Notes: a model not told the origin generated them from the letters alone. A stretch of DNA of 64,000 nt from Piscicola geometra (GCA_943735955.1 OX030956.1:11278944-11342943), one strand, 5' to 3'. Counted from the stretch's first letter, positions 1 to 25,900 are shown. Numbers and translations: made by a program.

Positions 1-172
1 CGGGTAGCCTAGTCGGCAACGACTCTCGGCTTTGACCAATAATGAAAGGTCCTAGGTTCAAGTGCAACCAATGCCCTAGTAACCCAAAGGCGCAAATGAA
101 AATATGCAGCCTAAGTGGCCTGGAAGCCCGTTCGGGTTATACGCCACTATAATAATGCTCGTCATTAACTTA
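1..172 (+). mobile_element. tRNA-derived SINE, copy 1
   Basis: About 170 bp nearly identical to the reverse complement of 30945-31110. Its 5' part resembles a tRNA: an A-box-like TAGCCTAGTCGG near the start and a B-box-like GGTTCAAGTGC near 54-64. A conserved roughly 100-bp body follows (GGCGCAAATGAAAATATGCA, then GGCCTGGAAGCCCGTTCGGG), ending in an AT-rich TAATAATG tail. Two diverged copies in opposite orientation, a tRNA-like head with pol III boxes and no coding capacity fit a SINE. The left end may be cut by the window edge. Confidence 0.8.
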
Positions 173-648
173 TTTTTGCATGTACTTTTTATTCAGCTTC
201 AATAAAATTTGATTTTAAAAAACTTCGAATGCTCTTTTTGCTTTTTAAAGAATTAATTTATTTAACGAAAATATAAATTTCAGAATATAAATATGATTTA
301 AATAAATATTAAAAACTGTTCTTAAATTCCTAAAGTGCTTTAATATTCGATTCGAACCAAAAAGACTTTTTAGTATCTAAATTATTTTATTTTTTTTTAA
401 CATTAAAAATGTAACATCTGAGAAACACTTGCGAATAAACTTAACACCTGGCTTATCTAACATCCACATCAACACCACCACCCTATATCCCCTCTTCTAT
501 CTCACCACACCATCAGCAGCTGACTAAATAATGATGATGATGAAGAAGATGATGCTGAAGATGATGCTGAAGATGATGAAAAGGATTAGAGGGGTGATAA
601 TGATGAGAATAGACATGTGTTCAGTTCACGTAAGGCCGTTGTAACATG

Positions 649-656
649 TATATAAG
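649..656 (+). promoter_or_regulatory. TATA box, probable promoter of the DEG/ENaC gene
   Basis: TATATAAG lies about 375 bp upstream of the first ATG (1032) of the channel gene. It is followed by a GC-rich start-site region (GCGGGGGATTGACTG), so initiation near 680 is plausible. Placement is inferred from the motif only; an unseen 5' non-coding exon could exist. Confidence 0.4.
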
Positions 657-1031
657 CGGGGGATTGACTGAACGTTGATTGAAAAAGCGAACTGATTTTA
701 TAAGTTATCTCTACATGAACTACATTACCTACATGACCTACATAACCTACAGTTACATTTTTTTCTTAACTTTGATAGTGAAGAAAAAGCAAAATTGAGT
801 TTTTAACTTTTGTACAAGCTGAAAATCTGACTAAGCGTGACTGCATCCCACTGAGAAATCGATTACATCGAGATTCGAGTTCAACTCTTGTTTTAGTTGC
901 TGCATCAACACTGATCACTACCACTGTACGCGCTGAACACTCCAAACCACTGCAATCTTCTCATTACAATCCCTCTATTGCACCTCCCCCCTCTTCCTTT
1001 TACACACTACCCCATTGCACACTCTGCCCAC

Positions 1032-4000
1032 ATGTCCACCAGCATCTCCACTAAAGCCTGTTCCAGAGTCCATCGGAGGCTAGAGGCGTTCGCAGGCATC
1101 ACCTCGCTACACGGAGTTCCCAGGATCATCAACGCAACCTCCTTGCAACAACGCGTCTTCTGGTCGTTGGTCTTCGTCTGTGCCGTCTCCATGTTCGTTC
1201 TCACCGGCACAAACCTCCTCTCCATGTACTTCTCCTACCCCAAGAAGGTTAGCGCTTGACTGGATCTTTCGATTATTAAAAAAAAAATTTTTTTCACATT
1301 TTAAATAAATTCTCAATTGGTAGGGGATAACAAACAGAAGAAAAAAGTGTTTTTGAGTTTTATATTTTAACTATTTAAACTCGGAGTTTTCAACTCGACT
1401 GATGTATAATCTATACAGAACGGATTTATTGCTGAACGGCAAAAATATGGTTTGAAAGGTGCATCAATGGTTCACGAGTCACAAAACAAATGACTGTTTA
1501 TTGATTGCCAACCTGTCATTGTGGTTGTAGCGACTGAAAGATTTTTAAAGCGAGTTTGTGACAATCTACCGAAGGCCATCACAATCCATAATCCATTGTT
1601 GCCTGATTGGTGAATGAAGCAAGAATAACAAGTCGTAAAGTATGGTCTGGTTGAGGTGCACAAAATGTGTTCTATTCACGTATTATAATAGTAACATTTA
1701 ATGTTAACAATACTCACTACATACACATGTACGTGACTGACGACCTCTTATAACAGTTACTTTTAGAACGTTACAAGCGACTAACACACTATAGTTTAAC
1801 GACCTCTGGCCTCTGCAGGTGAACGTGGAGATCGTTCAAAAGCCTGTCCCGTTTCCATCAGTCACCGTCTGCAACACAGAGCACCTGGACATCATGGTGG
1901 CCGAGAAGATGCGGAAGATCTTCACCACCGAAGACGCCGCTCCGCTACAAGGTTGGCGATTTGAAGCTTGTAGGGCCGTGTTTAAATTAATTATTTGAAT
2001 TTATTTTGATAAATAGTTTAAAAGATGAGTTATTATTTATTTTATTCTGGTAATGATTGAAAGGTAAATACATATTTAATTATTTGAATTTACCTAGATA
2101 AATTATCAAAAAGGTTAATGTATATATAAATTCACCTTCAATAAAGATGAAAAACGCAAAAAGAGTGTGAACAGCAGGAAAGTGAAGGCAGACAGCCACA
2201 TGAAAGACAAGGATGGAGGAGGGGGAGATGGCATCAGCAGCAAGGACGAAGCAGCCTTCCTGGAAAGTTATTCAGTCTTCCAGTCCACCCTCTCGGTTCT
2301 CATGCAGACCGCCTCCCTGGGCTCAGGCAGCGGGGGTGTTGACATGAGGGACGTCTTTGAGCTCATGTCCCGCATGGGCCTCGTCGCCAACGTTGGACCC
2401 ACCCTCTCCTCACGAGCCAGCATCAGGTGCTAGGGTGGCTGACTTCAAGAGCTCATCAGTAGCGTGGCTGAGCACTGTATAGAACGACAACTTTTATTGT
2501 TATTAAGATCTCCATTGATGAATCAATAGAATAATAATATCCAATATTTGCATTCTTTTTCAAAAGTTTTAAAACAATATAAAACAAAGACCAACACAAA
2601 CGGCCACACACAGCGCTAGTGACTTCATCGTGTACTGTCGCTTCATGGAGGAGGAGTGCAACTTGACGGAGACCTTCGTGAAGATCTTCGACCCGTACTT
2701 CTTCAACTGTTTCACCTTCGAACCCAACCAGATCGCCAAGTCGACCAGACTGGCAGGCATTGAGCATGGGCTGACACTTCTTCTCTTCCCTGGGAGCGCT
2801 GGCATGATTTCCAAGGTTATTCTCGCATTAAAAAGAATTATTTTTTGATAATTTTTATAATTACTTCTATAAAAATTAGTATCAATATTCCAAATAAATA
2901 TTTTAAATTGTGGTTTAAAAACATAGCCAAAAGCCTAAAGGGACGGCGCATGCAACACAGGGCGAGAGCGACATGACGATGATTCCCGGCATGATCGAGG
3001 GCGACGCAGCACTGGCGACCAACCAGGGCGCCAAGGTGGTCATCCACGCCCAAGACTCCATTCCCCACTTCACCACTGACGGCGTCGACATTTCCAGCGG
3101 TGCCTCCGTCAGCATCGGCATCAGGGCTCGTCTCAACGTCAGGATCTCTCTCCCGCACGGCAACTGCACCCATGAAAACGAAAAAGATATCGGGTCCGTT
3201 TTCTGCCATTTTGGAGCTTTATTCTTTCTATTTTACAAACATTTTTATGGCATTTAATATTTTATTGTACGTAAATCAATTCGACTTTTTCAGAAGAAGA
3301 AAGCGAGATTCGGCGAAGGCGTTCCGCTACACGTTGATCTCGTGCCAGAACGAGTGCATCCAGGCGAACATCGCCAAGAGTTGTGGCTGCGTCGACAGTC
3401 GCATGCCGTACCGGGAAAAAGACCTTCTCAGACACCAGAGAAACTACCTGAAGCACCGACAAACATCCAAGTCTGAGTCCGTCATCTCGCCATCCGTCGA
3501 GAAAACAAAGAATAGTTCCAGCTACCTGCCCTTTTGTTTGGAGTTGCCGACGATTCCGAAGAGGTGCAGGAAGGCTGAGTCGATGGTGGAGTCAGCTGAT
3601 TGCTGGGAGATTGTCAAGAAGATGGGCAGGGAATTCAACTCTAGGTTTTTTTTTCAATTCTTTGTTTCAATTCTTTGCATCTGTGTGGTGTACATTACGT
3701 GTTCTTAAAAGTATAAAAATTCACCAAATAAAGTTACGTGTTCACAAAGAATTTTCCAACACGTAAAATGAATTCACCAAACTCCACCCAATGTTATGAA
3801 AAATATCAAAACCACCATCACCATCATCATCGTTCTCTCTGTAGGACCAAGTGTCGCAAGGTGGTGTACGACAAGATGACGATCAAGCAGCCAGAGTTGA
3901 TCGAGGCGTGTCGCTGCCACCCGCCCTGCGAGGATGTCGCCTACGACGCCTCCCACTCTGTCGCCAAGCTGCCCGAGAAACTGGAAGAAAACAGTGCTTT

Positions 4001-4936
4001 CTACTCAGTAGTCGACAGGTTTGAAGTTGTGTTGGTTGTTTTTTGAGTTTGGAACTGGTACGTTTAATTGAGAACTTTTTATAGTTTTGGATAGTGAAAG
4101 TTTTTACTGATTAAAGATTTATTAGAAATAACACGCCATTGAAAATTTCAGTGAATATATTTAAAATTGCTGATTTTCCCCAAAAGATATTTAGAGGCAT
4201 TGTCAGCCGAAAGAAGGAACGCCTTGCAAAGCATGTGAGACCAGACAAACACTGGCTATTTTTTTATGATTAGTTGAACTTCTTTTGTAAAATAACACAT
4301 GCACCTCCTCTTAGCTACGGCTCCGACTACATCAGCGAGGTGAAGAGGCGAATATGCCGTCTGAATGTGCACATAGCTGACAACAACATCATCAAGACCA
4401 CTGAGTCTCCCGACTATGACATTGTCAGACTCGTCTCCGACATCGGTGGACAGATGGGCCTGTGGATCGGTGAGTCGAGAGGCTTTTTGGGTTTTTTGTA
4501 CCAGTAAGAAACCTAGTGGTGTTTTCTATAGTTTTTATTTGAATATTGATTAGATTAAAAGTTAAATATTTAAATTTATTCCTATTATTTAAGTTTTAAA
4601 GCATTTGATTGTTTCTTATTCGCAGGCATATCGGTGATAACGCTGGTCGAGGTGCTGCAATTGTTTGCCGACCTGTGTGGGGTTATCTCTCATGCGACCA
4701 AGAAGTTGTGGAGACTGTATGTGAAAGGAAAGGAAGACGATTCCAACCCCTCTAGTCCCACAGATTCCAAAAATATTGGACTTGTAGCGAATAGAAGCGA
4801 TAAAGATTTTAATACAATTTCAAAAATGAATAACGTGATAGACACTTTGAATCAAAACAAACTAAAAGAACGATACTTTGCAGACGAAATCAATCAATCA
4901 AACGAATATTTTTTAAATAAATTAACAACAGTTTAA
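1032..4936 (+). CDS. DEG/ENaC sodium channel subunit (FaNaC/ASIC-like), 9 exons
   Basis: Exons 1032-1247, 1819-1951, 2147-2426, 2614-2815, 2961-3193, 3294-3644, 3845-4018, 4315-4469, 4626-4936; all joins keep phase, giving 684 aa. The product is a two-TM, trimeric, amiloride-type cation channel of the plasma membrane. Visible features: the N-terminal gating motif LHG (residue 27); TM1 about 42-62 followed by YFSYP; the palm start FPSVTVCN; finger and thumb cysteines including the FaNaC-like FDPYFFNCFTF and CRCHPPCEDVAYDAS; and the pre-TM2/TM2 signature SDIGGQMGLWIGIS. The selectivity filter therefore reads G-I-S (residue 582). ATG 1032 is the first ATG in frame; upstream in-frame sequence has no other. 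The ligand is unknown; a peptide-gated (FMRFamide-type) role is suggested by resemblance only. The cytoplasmic C-tail (about 85 aa) is polar. Confidence 0.9.
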
Positions 4937-4979
4937 ATTTAGTGCACAAAATTGCGCCATATATATATGTGGTCAGTGC

Positions 4980-4985
4980 AATAAA
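4980..4985 (+). terminator. Polyadenylation signal of the DEG/ENaC gene
   Basis: AATAAA lies 44 bp after the channel stop codon and 28 bp before the tRNA gene. It is a canonical poly(A) signal in the expected place. Confidence 0.55.
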
Positions 4986-5013
4986 ACTCTTATTTCATTA
5001 AAGAATTTCAAGT

Positions 5014-5029
5014 GCCTCCGTGGCGCAAC

Positions 5030-5070
<41 letters not shown>

Positions 5071-5087
5071 GAATCCACCCGGGGGCG
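5014..5087 (+). tRNA. tRNA-Asn (GTT)
   Basis: A 74-nt cloverleaf. The acceptor stem GCCTCCG (5014-5020) pairs with CGGGGGC (5080-5086), with discriminator G5087. The A box is GGCGCAACCGG. The anticodon stem TTCGG/CCGAA encloses loop CTGTTAA, so the anticodon is GTT (5048-5050). The T arm is GGTGGTTCGAATCCACC. A T-run at 5092-5096 can terminate pol III. No intron and no encoded CCA, as expected for a nuclear eukaryotic gene. Confidence 0.95.
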
Positions 5088-5434
5088 ATTATTTTTATTC
5101 TTTCAAACATTAAACTTATTTTTCATGTATTCAGTTCTTTAATAATAATAATATAATTTTATGGCTTTAATTCTTATTTCACAATTTTTATTTTTTTTCA
5201 TAATTAGTTTCATGCATATTTTTATTTTTTAAATTTACTTTAAACTTAGTTTAGTTATTTTTTTTACTTTTTATATTTTCAAATATTGGGTTTATGATTT
5301 TAGTTCATCCCTTATTTATTAATACATCGACACGAATCGAAACCTTTAAAGGAACAGCTGAAAATAAATAAATAAATACTAAAACTTTATTATGTCGTAA
5401 AAATTGTGATAAAACTGGTTATTTATTTTTGAAA

Positions 5435-18040
<12,606 letters not shown>

Positions 18041-19934
18041 ATTGAATTCGTAACAGGATTATTTAAATATTTTAGACTTTTAAAATTTGTAAATATTTTC
18101 AAATGTGATAAACAGCTTAATTATCTGTTAGAACATATTCATTTGAGATGCCACAATTCGTTTTCGAAAGATTTTGAATATTTATAATAAAATAAATAAA
18201 TAATAATAATAATAAGCATATGAAATTCTGAATAACTTGAATAGAGACATTTTTAAAAAAACTGGGTCAAACTTGGAGTTTCAGTATTTTAATAAAAACT
18301 CTTAATAGCTTGTTTATTAATGTTTTAACTATTAAATATTTTAATTATTTATATCTTTCCGTAAATATCAAATTGTTAGAACAACCATAATATTCAGATA
18401 TTATCATTTTTGAAAAAAATATTTTTCTTTTGGATCCTTAGTTCGGACATATATTTTAACGACTAGTATGTTTGTGGGGGTAATTATGGCGAGCAGTAAT
18501 AGCACTCTTAATTGAATTCATTAATATTATGACTAATTTAATTAGACTAAGAATAGACTAATGAGCTAAGAACTTCAATATTCATAAATTGTTAATTTTG
18601 ATGAATTAGTTGGTGTGAAAACTTTTGTTTTCGGACATTTAAAAATGGAATTTTTCAACATTTTACGAGTATATTTGTATAATAAGGTAATTATGTATAT
18701 TTTAATTACTAATAATTACTTCAATTATGAGTAATCTAGTCGTTAATGAGTTCTCTGAAAAGAGAGGGCAGGATCGAAAGGTTGTATAGTGCTCATTTTA
18801 ATGGATATCTGCTGTTTACCCGTGTAATCAGTTGTTCCAAGAAGGCGGGAGATAATGGCCTCTAATGGCTTTACGGAAGACAAAAGGGTAAAGTAAAAAT
18901 AAATACAAAGTGGTTCGAAACTTCTTTAAAGACACATATAAGTAAGTTGATTGGGAGTGTATGAAAATATGAAATGTGTTTTACATTAAAAATGGAATAA
19001 AAATACAATTTGGTTCTTCTAAATGACTATAAGTGCATACATAATCTGCATTAGGCGAGGCACAACACGATGACAATTATGCTAATTGGGCAATTATTGT
19101 GGAAGAACATCAGTCGAAACGATTAAAACTACTCAAGGATGTAATTTGTGAATGATTTAATGCGAAAGTCATGTATGATAAAACGTAAGCGGAGATGTTT
19201 CGGTACATAATCACAATGTGTCGGTCAATAAAGAAGGTGAAATCATGGCCATTTTGTTTGGGCAGGGTGCTGGTGGCTTGGTTCAAAGTAGTGAATCATT
19301 TCGCTAAAATGTTACCGATGAAAAATACATTTTTATGAAAATAATATTATCTTTTGATTAAACATGGTTGCATAGTAACTTGGACGCAAATAGCAGCCTA
19401 GAGTGGCAATTGGAGGGCTGTTGAAGAAGTCCTCAGGGTCGGCGGCAGTTTCTTTGAGTGTTTTCAAGTGAATTAAAAATTATTATTCCGAAAGGCTCCA
19501 AACTTCAAGTTTTGAATATAAATGCAGCAACGTTAAACATCGTTTTATAGGCGATTAGTATGATCCGAAACGGCTCTTTCAGAGGATGGGGTGCAAGATA
19601 TTTATGCAGGAATGTCAAGTTCAAGGTCGACTGAGTCGCAGCAGTCGTTGTTTGAGCTTGCGAAATAGCCTGAACAAGACACACAAGGGGGACTCGTAGT
19701 GGTGTGGGAGTGCTCTGCCTGCCGTTCCCTGTGGTAGGGGGTGGTAGTTTCAGAAGAATCCGACTTCACAACATTTCATGCAATGTTAACATTTACATAA
19801 ATCAGTAAAATACTGAACTTGAAAAATAAACTTTTTTATGAATGAAGTTAGCTTTAGGGGCTGTAATTGAATTTTAAATTCAACGAGACGATGGAGAGAA
19901 TAGGAGAAAAGAAAATTAAGAAGAGAGAAGATGA
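18041..19934. other. Convergent intergenic spacer, no gene seen
   Basis: About 1.9 kb of AT-rich sequence between the stop codons of TMF1 (+) and the sphingomyelin synthase gene (minus). AATAAA at 18186-18191 is a plausible TMF1 poly(A) signal. I found no exon-like segment, RNA gene or long tandem repeat. Confidence 0.6.
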
Positions 19935-22900
19935 TTAGAGAGAGGGTATGAGGAAGAAGGGAACCTGTTCGAGGAAGGAATAGAAGGGGATGCAGATGTT
20001 GCTTCTGTTGCTGACGAGGCACAATCGGTGACAGAAAGAACGACCCTGATAATGATTCTCATGAAGATAGTCATGATTATGATACTGATTCTGTTGATGG
20101 TGATGATGATGATTGTGGACGTTTTTATGGCAGTTTTGAGAGCAGTGAGGGTTGTAGTAGGGGTAGTAGTGGTGGTGATGATGATGATGACGTTGTGGTG
20201 GTGTGTAGTTGTTGTAGTTAATGCCTGTTCGAGGTGGTTTGTTGCCACACATGCAGGTGCGTTGTTGCTTGAGCACCTCAACACCCACAGAACAGCGCGG
20301 TCTATTGTCCACATCAACAACTGAGTTTTCACTCGACGTCTTTTCGTCGAGGAGGACATATGTGGCATCGACAATGCTTTCACTGGAGGAAGCAGCATCT
20401 TGCTTCTTTCGGTGATCTGTGTGGGTGCTTGCTGGGTGCTTGCTGTCGAACACGAAGACATTGTTGTGCTCGTCATTCGTTCCCTCTTCTCGACCACAAC
20501 TGCAGCCGACGCCACAGCCGGCGTCGTTGATGCCGCAGCAACAGCCACAGGTAAGCAGTGGCGAGGCGCAGTGGTTGGCTTCAACGAGTGACGTAGATCT
20601 ATCATTTAGTAGCCTTCCGTTCTTCTTGTCGGAACCTTTCATGTTTGTGTTGTGGTTGAAGAATCTTTCATTATTATTGGTACACTGATCAGTGTTGTTG
20701 TTATTGATGTTGTTTTTCAACTTTGCACTGCTGGCAGCGACACCACAGTGGTTGACGACAGCGTGGTAGTAGCGGAAGTAGATGGCGGTGATGACGAAGG
20801 CGACGATGACGTCAACGGTGTAGTGGGCGTGGCCTGTGACGATGAGCAGCATGCCACTCAGCGAAGTGCACCACGTGAACAGATGCAGCAGCCGAAAAGG
20901 GGTGTCTGAGGGGATGGGAGAGAAGTGTCTGAGGGGATGAGAGAGGGGTGTCTGAGGGGATGGGAGAGGGGTGTCTGAGGGGATGAGAGAGGGGTGTCTG
21001 AGGGGATGGGAGAGAAGTGTCTGAGGGGATGAGAGAGGGGTGTCTGAGGGGATGGGAAAGGGGTGTCTGAGGGGATGAGAGAGGGGTGTCTGAGGGGATG
21101 GGAAAGGGGTGTCTGAGGGGATGGGAGAGGGGTGTCTGAGGGGATGGGAGAGGGGTGTCTGAGGGGATGAGAGAGGGGTGTCTGAGGGGATGGGAAAGGG
21201 GTGTCTGAGGGGATGAGAGAGGGGTGTCTGAGGGGATGGGAAAGGGGTGTCTGAGGGGATGGGAGAGGGGTGTCTGAGGGGATGGGAAAGGGGTGTCTGA
21301 GGGGATGGGAGAGGGGTGTCTGAAGGGAGGGGAGAGGGGTGTCTGAGGGGATGAGAGAGAAGTGTCTGAGGGGATGGGAGAGGGGTGTCTGAGGGGATGG
21401 GAGAGGGGTGTCTGAGGGGATGGGAAAGGGGTGTCTGAGGTGTTGGGAGAGGGGTGTCTGAGGGGATGGGAAAGGGGTGTCTGAGGGGATGGGAGAGGGG
21501 TGTCTGAGGGGAGGGGAGAGGGGTGTCTGAGGGGATGGGAAAGGGGTGTCTGAGGGGATGGGAGAGGGGTGTCTGAGGGGATGGGAAAGGGGTGTCTGAG
21601 GGGATGGGAGAGGGGTGTCTGAGGGGATGGGAAAGGGGTGTCTGAGGGGATGGGAGAGGGGTGTCTGAGGGGAGGGGAGAGGGGTGTCTGAGGGGATGAG
21701 AGAGGGGTGTCTGAGGGGAGGGGAGAGGGGTGTCTGAGGGGATGAGAGAGAAGTGTCTGAGGGGATGGGAGAGGGGTGTCTGAGGGGATGGGAGAGGGGT
21801 GTCTGAGGGGATGGGAAAGGGGTGTCTGAGGGGATGGGAGAGGGGTGTCTGAGGGGATGGGAGAGGGGTGTCTGAGGGGATGAGAGAGAAGTGTCTGAGG
21901 GGATGGGAGAGAAGTGTCTGAGGGGATGGGAGAGGGGTGTCTGAGGGGATGGGAGAGAAGTGTCTGAGGGGATGAGAGAGGGGTGTCTGAGGGGATGAGA
22001 GAGGGGTTTTTGAGGGGATGAGAGAGGGGTGTCTGAGGGGATGGGAGAGGGGTGTCTGAGGGGATGAGAGAGGGGTGTCTGAGGGGATGGGAAAGGGGTG
22101 TCTGAGGGGATGAGAGAGGGGTGTCTGAGGGGATGGGAGAGAAGTGTCGGAGGGGATGAGAGAGAAGTGTCTGAGGGGATGAGAGAGGGGTGTCTGAGGG
22201 GATGGGAGAGGGGTGTCTGAGGGGATGAGAGAGAAGTGTCTGAGGGGATGAGAGAGAAGTGTCTGAGGGGATGGGAGAGGGGTGTCTGAGGGGATGGGAG
22301 AGGGGTGTCTGAGGGGATGGGAAAGGGGTGTCTGAGGGGATGAGAGAAAAGTGTCTGAGGGGATGGGAGAGGGGTGTCTGAGGGGATGAGAGAGAAGTGT
22401 CTGAGGGGATGGGAGAGAAGTGTCTGAGGGGATGGGAGAGGGGTGTCTGAGGGGATGGGAGAGAAGTGTCTGAGGGGATGAGAGAGGGGTGTCTGAGGGG
22501 ATGGGAAAGGGGTGTCTGAGGGGATGGGAAAGGGGTGTCTGAGGGGATGAGAGAGGGGTGTCTGAGGGGATGGGAGAGGGGTGTCTGAGGGGATGAGATA
22601 GGGGTGTCTGAGGGGATTGGAGAAGGGTGTCTGAGGGGATGGGAGAGGGGTGTCTGAGGGGATGGGAGAGAAGTGTCTGAGGGGATGGGAGAGGGGTGTC
22701 TGAGGGGATGGAAGAGGGGTGTCTGAGGGGATGAGAGAGGGGTGTCTGAGGGGATGGGAAAGGGGTGTCTGAGGGGATGAGAGAGGGGTGTCTGAGGGGA
22801 TGGGAGAGGGGTGTCTGAGGGGATGGGAAAGGGGTGTCTGAGGGGATGGGAGAGAAGTGTCTGAGGGGATGAGAGAGGGGTGTCTGAGGGAGGGGAGAGG

Positions 22901-25900
22901 GGTGTCTGAGGGGATGGGAAAGGGGTGTCTGAGGGGATGGGAGAGGGGTGTCTGAGGGGATGGGAGAGGGGTGTCTGAGGGGATGAGAGAGGGGTGTCTG
23001 AGGGGATGGGAGAGAGGTGTCTGAGGGGATGAGAGAGGGGTGTCTGAGGGGATGGGAGAGGGGTGTCTGAGGGGATGGGAGAGGGGTGTCTGAGGGGATG
23101 AGAGAGGGGTGTCTGAGGGGATGGGAAAGGGGTGTCTGAGGGGATGGGAGAGGGGTGTCTGAGGGGATGGGAGAGGGGTGTCTGAGGGGATGAGAGAGGG
23201 GTGTCTGAGGGGATGAGAGAGGAGTGTCTGAGGGGATGGGAGAGGGGTGTCTGAGGGGATGGGAGAGGGGTGTCTGAGGGGATGAGAGAGGGGTGTCTGA
23301 GGGGATGGGAAAGGGGTGTCTGAGAGGATGGGAGAGGGGTGTCTGAGGGGATGGGAGAGGGGTGTCTGAGGGGATGAGAGAGAAGTGTCTGAGGGGATGG
23401 GAGAGAAGTGTCTGAGGGGATGGGAGAGGGGTGTCTGAGGGGATGGGAGAGAAGTGTCTGAGGGGATGAGAGAGGGGTGTCTGAGGGGATGGGAGAGAAG
23501 TGTCTGAGGGGATGGGAGAGGGGTGTCTGAGGGGATGGGAGAGGGGTGTCTGAGGGGATGGGAGAGGGGTGTCTGAGGGGATGGGAGAGGGGTGTCTGAG
23601 GGGATGGGAGAGGGGTGTCTGAGGGGATGGGAGAGGGGTGTCTGAGGGGATGGGAGAGGGGTGTCCGAGGGGATGGGAGAGGGGTGTCTGAGGGGATGGG
23701 AGAGGGGTGTCTGAGGGGATGAGAGAGGGGTGTCTGAGGGGATGAGAAAGGGGTGTCTGAGGGGATGAGAGAGGGGTGTCTGAGGGGATGAGAGAGGGGT
23801 GTCTGAGGGGATGGGAAAGGAAATGGCTGAATAGCCCGGGAGAACGTTTTATTTGAGTAATTGTGTTTTAAAAAATGTTTTTATTCACAGCAACAAACAC
23901 TTCGACTCGAAAAGCAAGCCTAGCAGAAAGACACCCATCTAAATGGAAACATCGACAAAGAGCACTGACACTCCACGAGGAGGAAGTTGAGGAGGGAGAG
24001 AGCGACTGCGTGGCCACTGAACATGAAGTCGCCACACGTGCTGACGCCTTGCGACGACATGCCGAACCTGCCGTACACCCACCACGCCCGCTGCAGCTTC
24101 GACCACAACCCGTCTTGCTGCTGTGGCGTTAAGGCGAGATGTTTTTAGTTATTTTTAAAAGAGATCGTTTTTCTACAAGATATTTGGGTTATATTTATTG
24201 AGGTCCATTTCGTCTAAATCTATTTTCGTTTAAAAAAATTTATTTGCCCTACTCATGCATGCATTTGTTTATTAATGAGTCTAATACAGAATTCCCATGT
24301 GTTAATTCGTTCATGCTTGCATGCATCTAATCAATTATGCATTATGCATCTATTTAATTATGCATTATGCATCTACTTAATTATGCATTATGCATCTATT
24401 TAATTATGCATTATGCATCTACTTAATTATGCATGAATTCACTACCATGGGATCGCAATGCATGTGGACGGAGGAGATGGGCAGGGAGGTGAAGAGGAGG
24501 CAGGGACATCGGATCATCATCACCGTGCCGTAGATCACGAACATGCGTCTTAGAACCACGAGTCTGTTGGTTTTGGGGTTGTTAGCTAGAAGGGTGGTTG
24601 TCGTTGTTAGGTGGAGGGGTTGTTTTTGTTGTTGTTAGGTGGTTGTCGTTGTTAGGTGAAGGGTGGTTCTTGGGTGAAGGGGGTTGTTAGGTGAATGGTT
24701 GTTAGGTGATTAATTGTTAGTTGAATGGTTGCTGCGTGGATGGTTGCTGGGTGGATGGTTGTTGCGTGGATGGTTGCTGCGTGGATGGTTGCTGGGTGGA
24801 TACAGGGTGGAAAAAGTATTAAAGAAAAGCACACCTGGTGTCAGTAAGGCTAAATAGGTAGACTTTAGGAAGAGCATAAACGTATCTCATCAAGTTCATT
24901 GAAAATTATGGGAAATAACGCTAGAATTGAATGCGAAATGTCAGTTGAGTGGCTAAATGAAGAAGCCCATGCCTAATGAAGGGCTTCACAAATGATTGAA
25001 AGCATGTCAGGGGCAATTAGCAAGAGCCGACGTGCTGGTGACACCCAGAGAGACTTTGAACCAGAAGGCAGAGATAAATGTTGCAAATAGACACTCCAAA
25101 TGGGTGTTATAACATGGTTGGTTTCAATGTATCATATGTATGAATATATTTTTTTTTCTTAATTTTGTGTTTATACTTATAATTAATTATAATCTAACTT
25201 GATAACATATAAAGTAATATAATTTATATTTCAGAAAATAGAATAGAATATAATTTATATTATAATTTCAGAAGATAGAATAGAATAGAATTTTTATTAT
25301 GACTTATATTTGAAGAACATACGATGAAGCCTGACATGTGTGTTCACGAGGAAGCGGCAGAAGTAATGAAAAGCACTCGACCACATTCACGACCTCAGCG
25401 GACTAAAAATACATTTTGAAACATTGCAAAGATTTTTTTACACCTTTGCAATATTCATTCACATTTCAATTTGGCTGGAATGAAGAAAAAATGATGATGA
25501 GGAACAAAAAGAAGAAGAAGAAAAGAAGAAGCAGAAAACAAGAGTATTCTTGCAGTATTGAAGAAGCCTTAACGATAATATCAGGCCAAAAGGATTTTTT
25601 TCATTTTCAACTGCATTTGATTTCATTGGATTGCCTTCTGGGATACAAGATAAGAGAGATCCTTTTTGAAACACTCTTGATTACTTATCAACGTTGAATG
25701 TCTCAAAAGCACTTCAGAATTGACGTAGTTTTGCGCAGTATTCAAATATTCCTTCCCCTTTGAAATACACAAAAGATGAGATTTTTGGCAATGTTACGCA
25801 GGTTAATTGCACTATTCATTCGTCATTCAACTTCTAGACCTTCTGTTCACTCACTTCAGATTCTTAGTTGATTTCAAAAAATTCACTTACCTCACTCCTA

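Noticed and set aside
20903..23829. CRISPR-like array
   Set aside because: Units are contiguous 23-mers without unique spacers, and the context is an animal intron.
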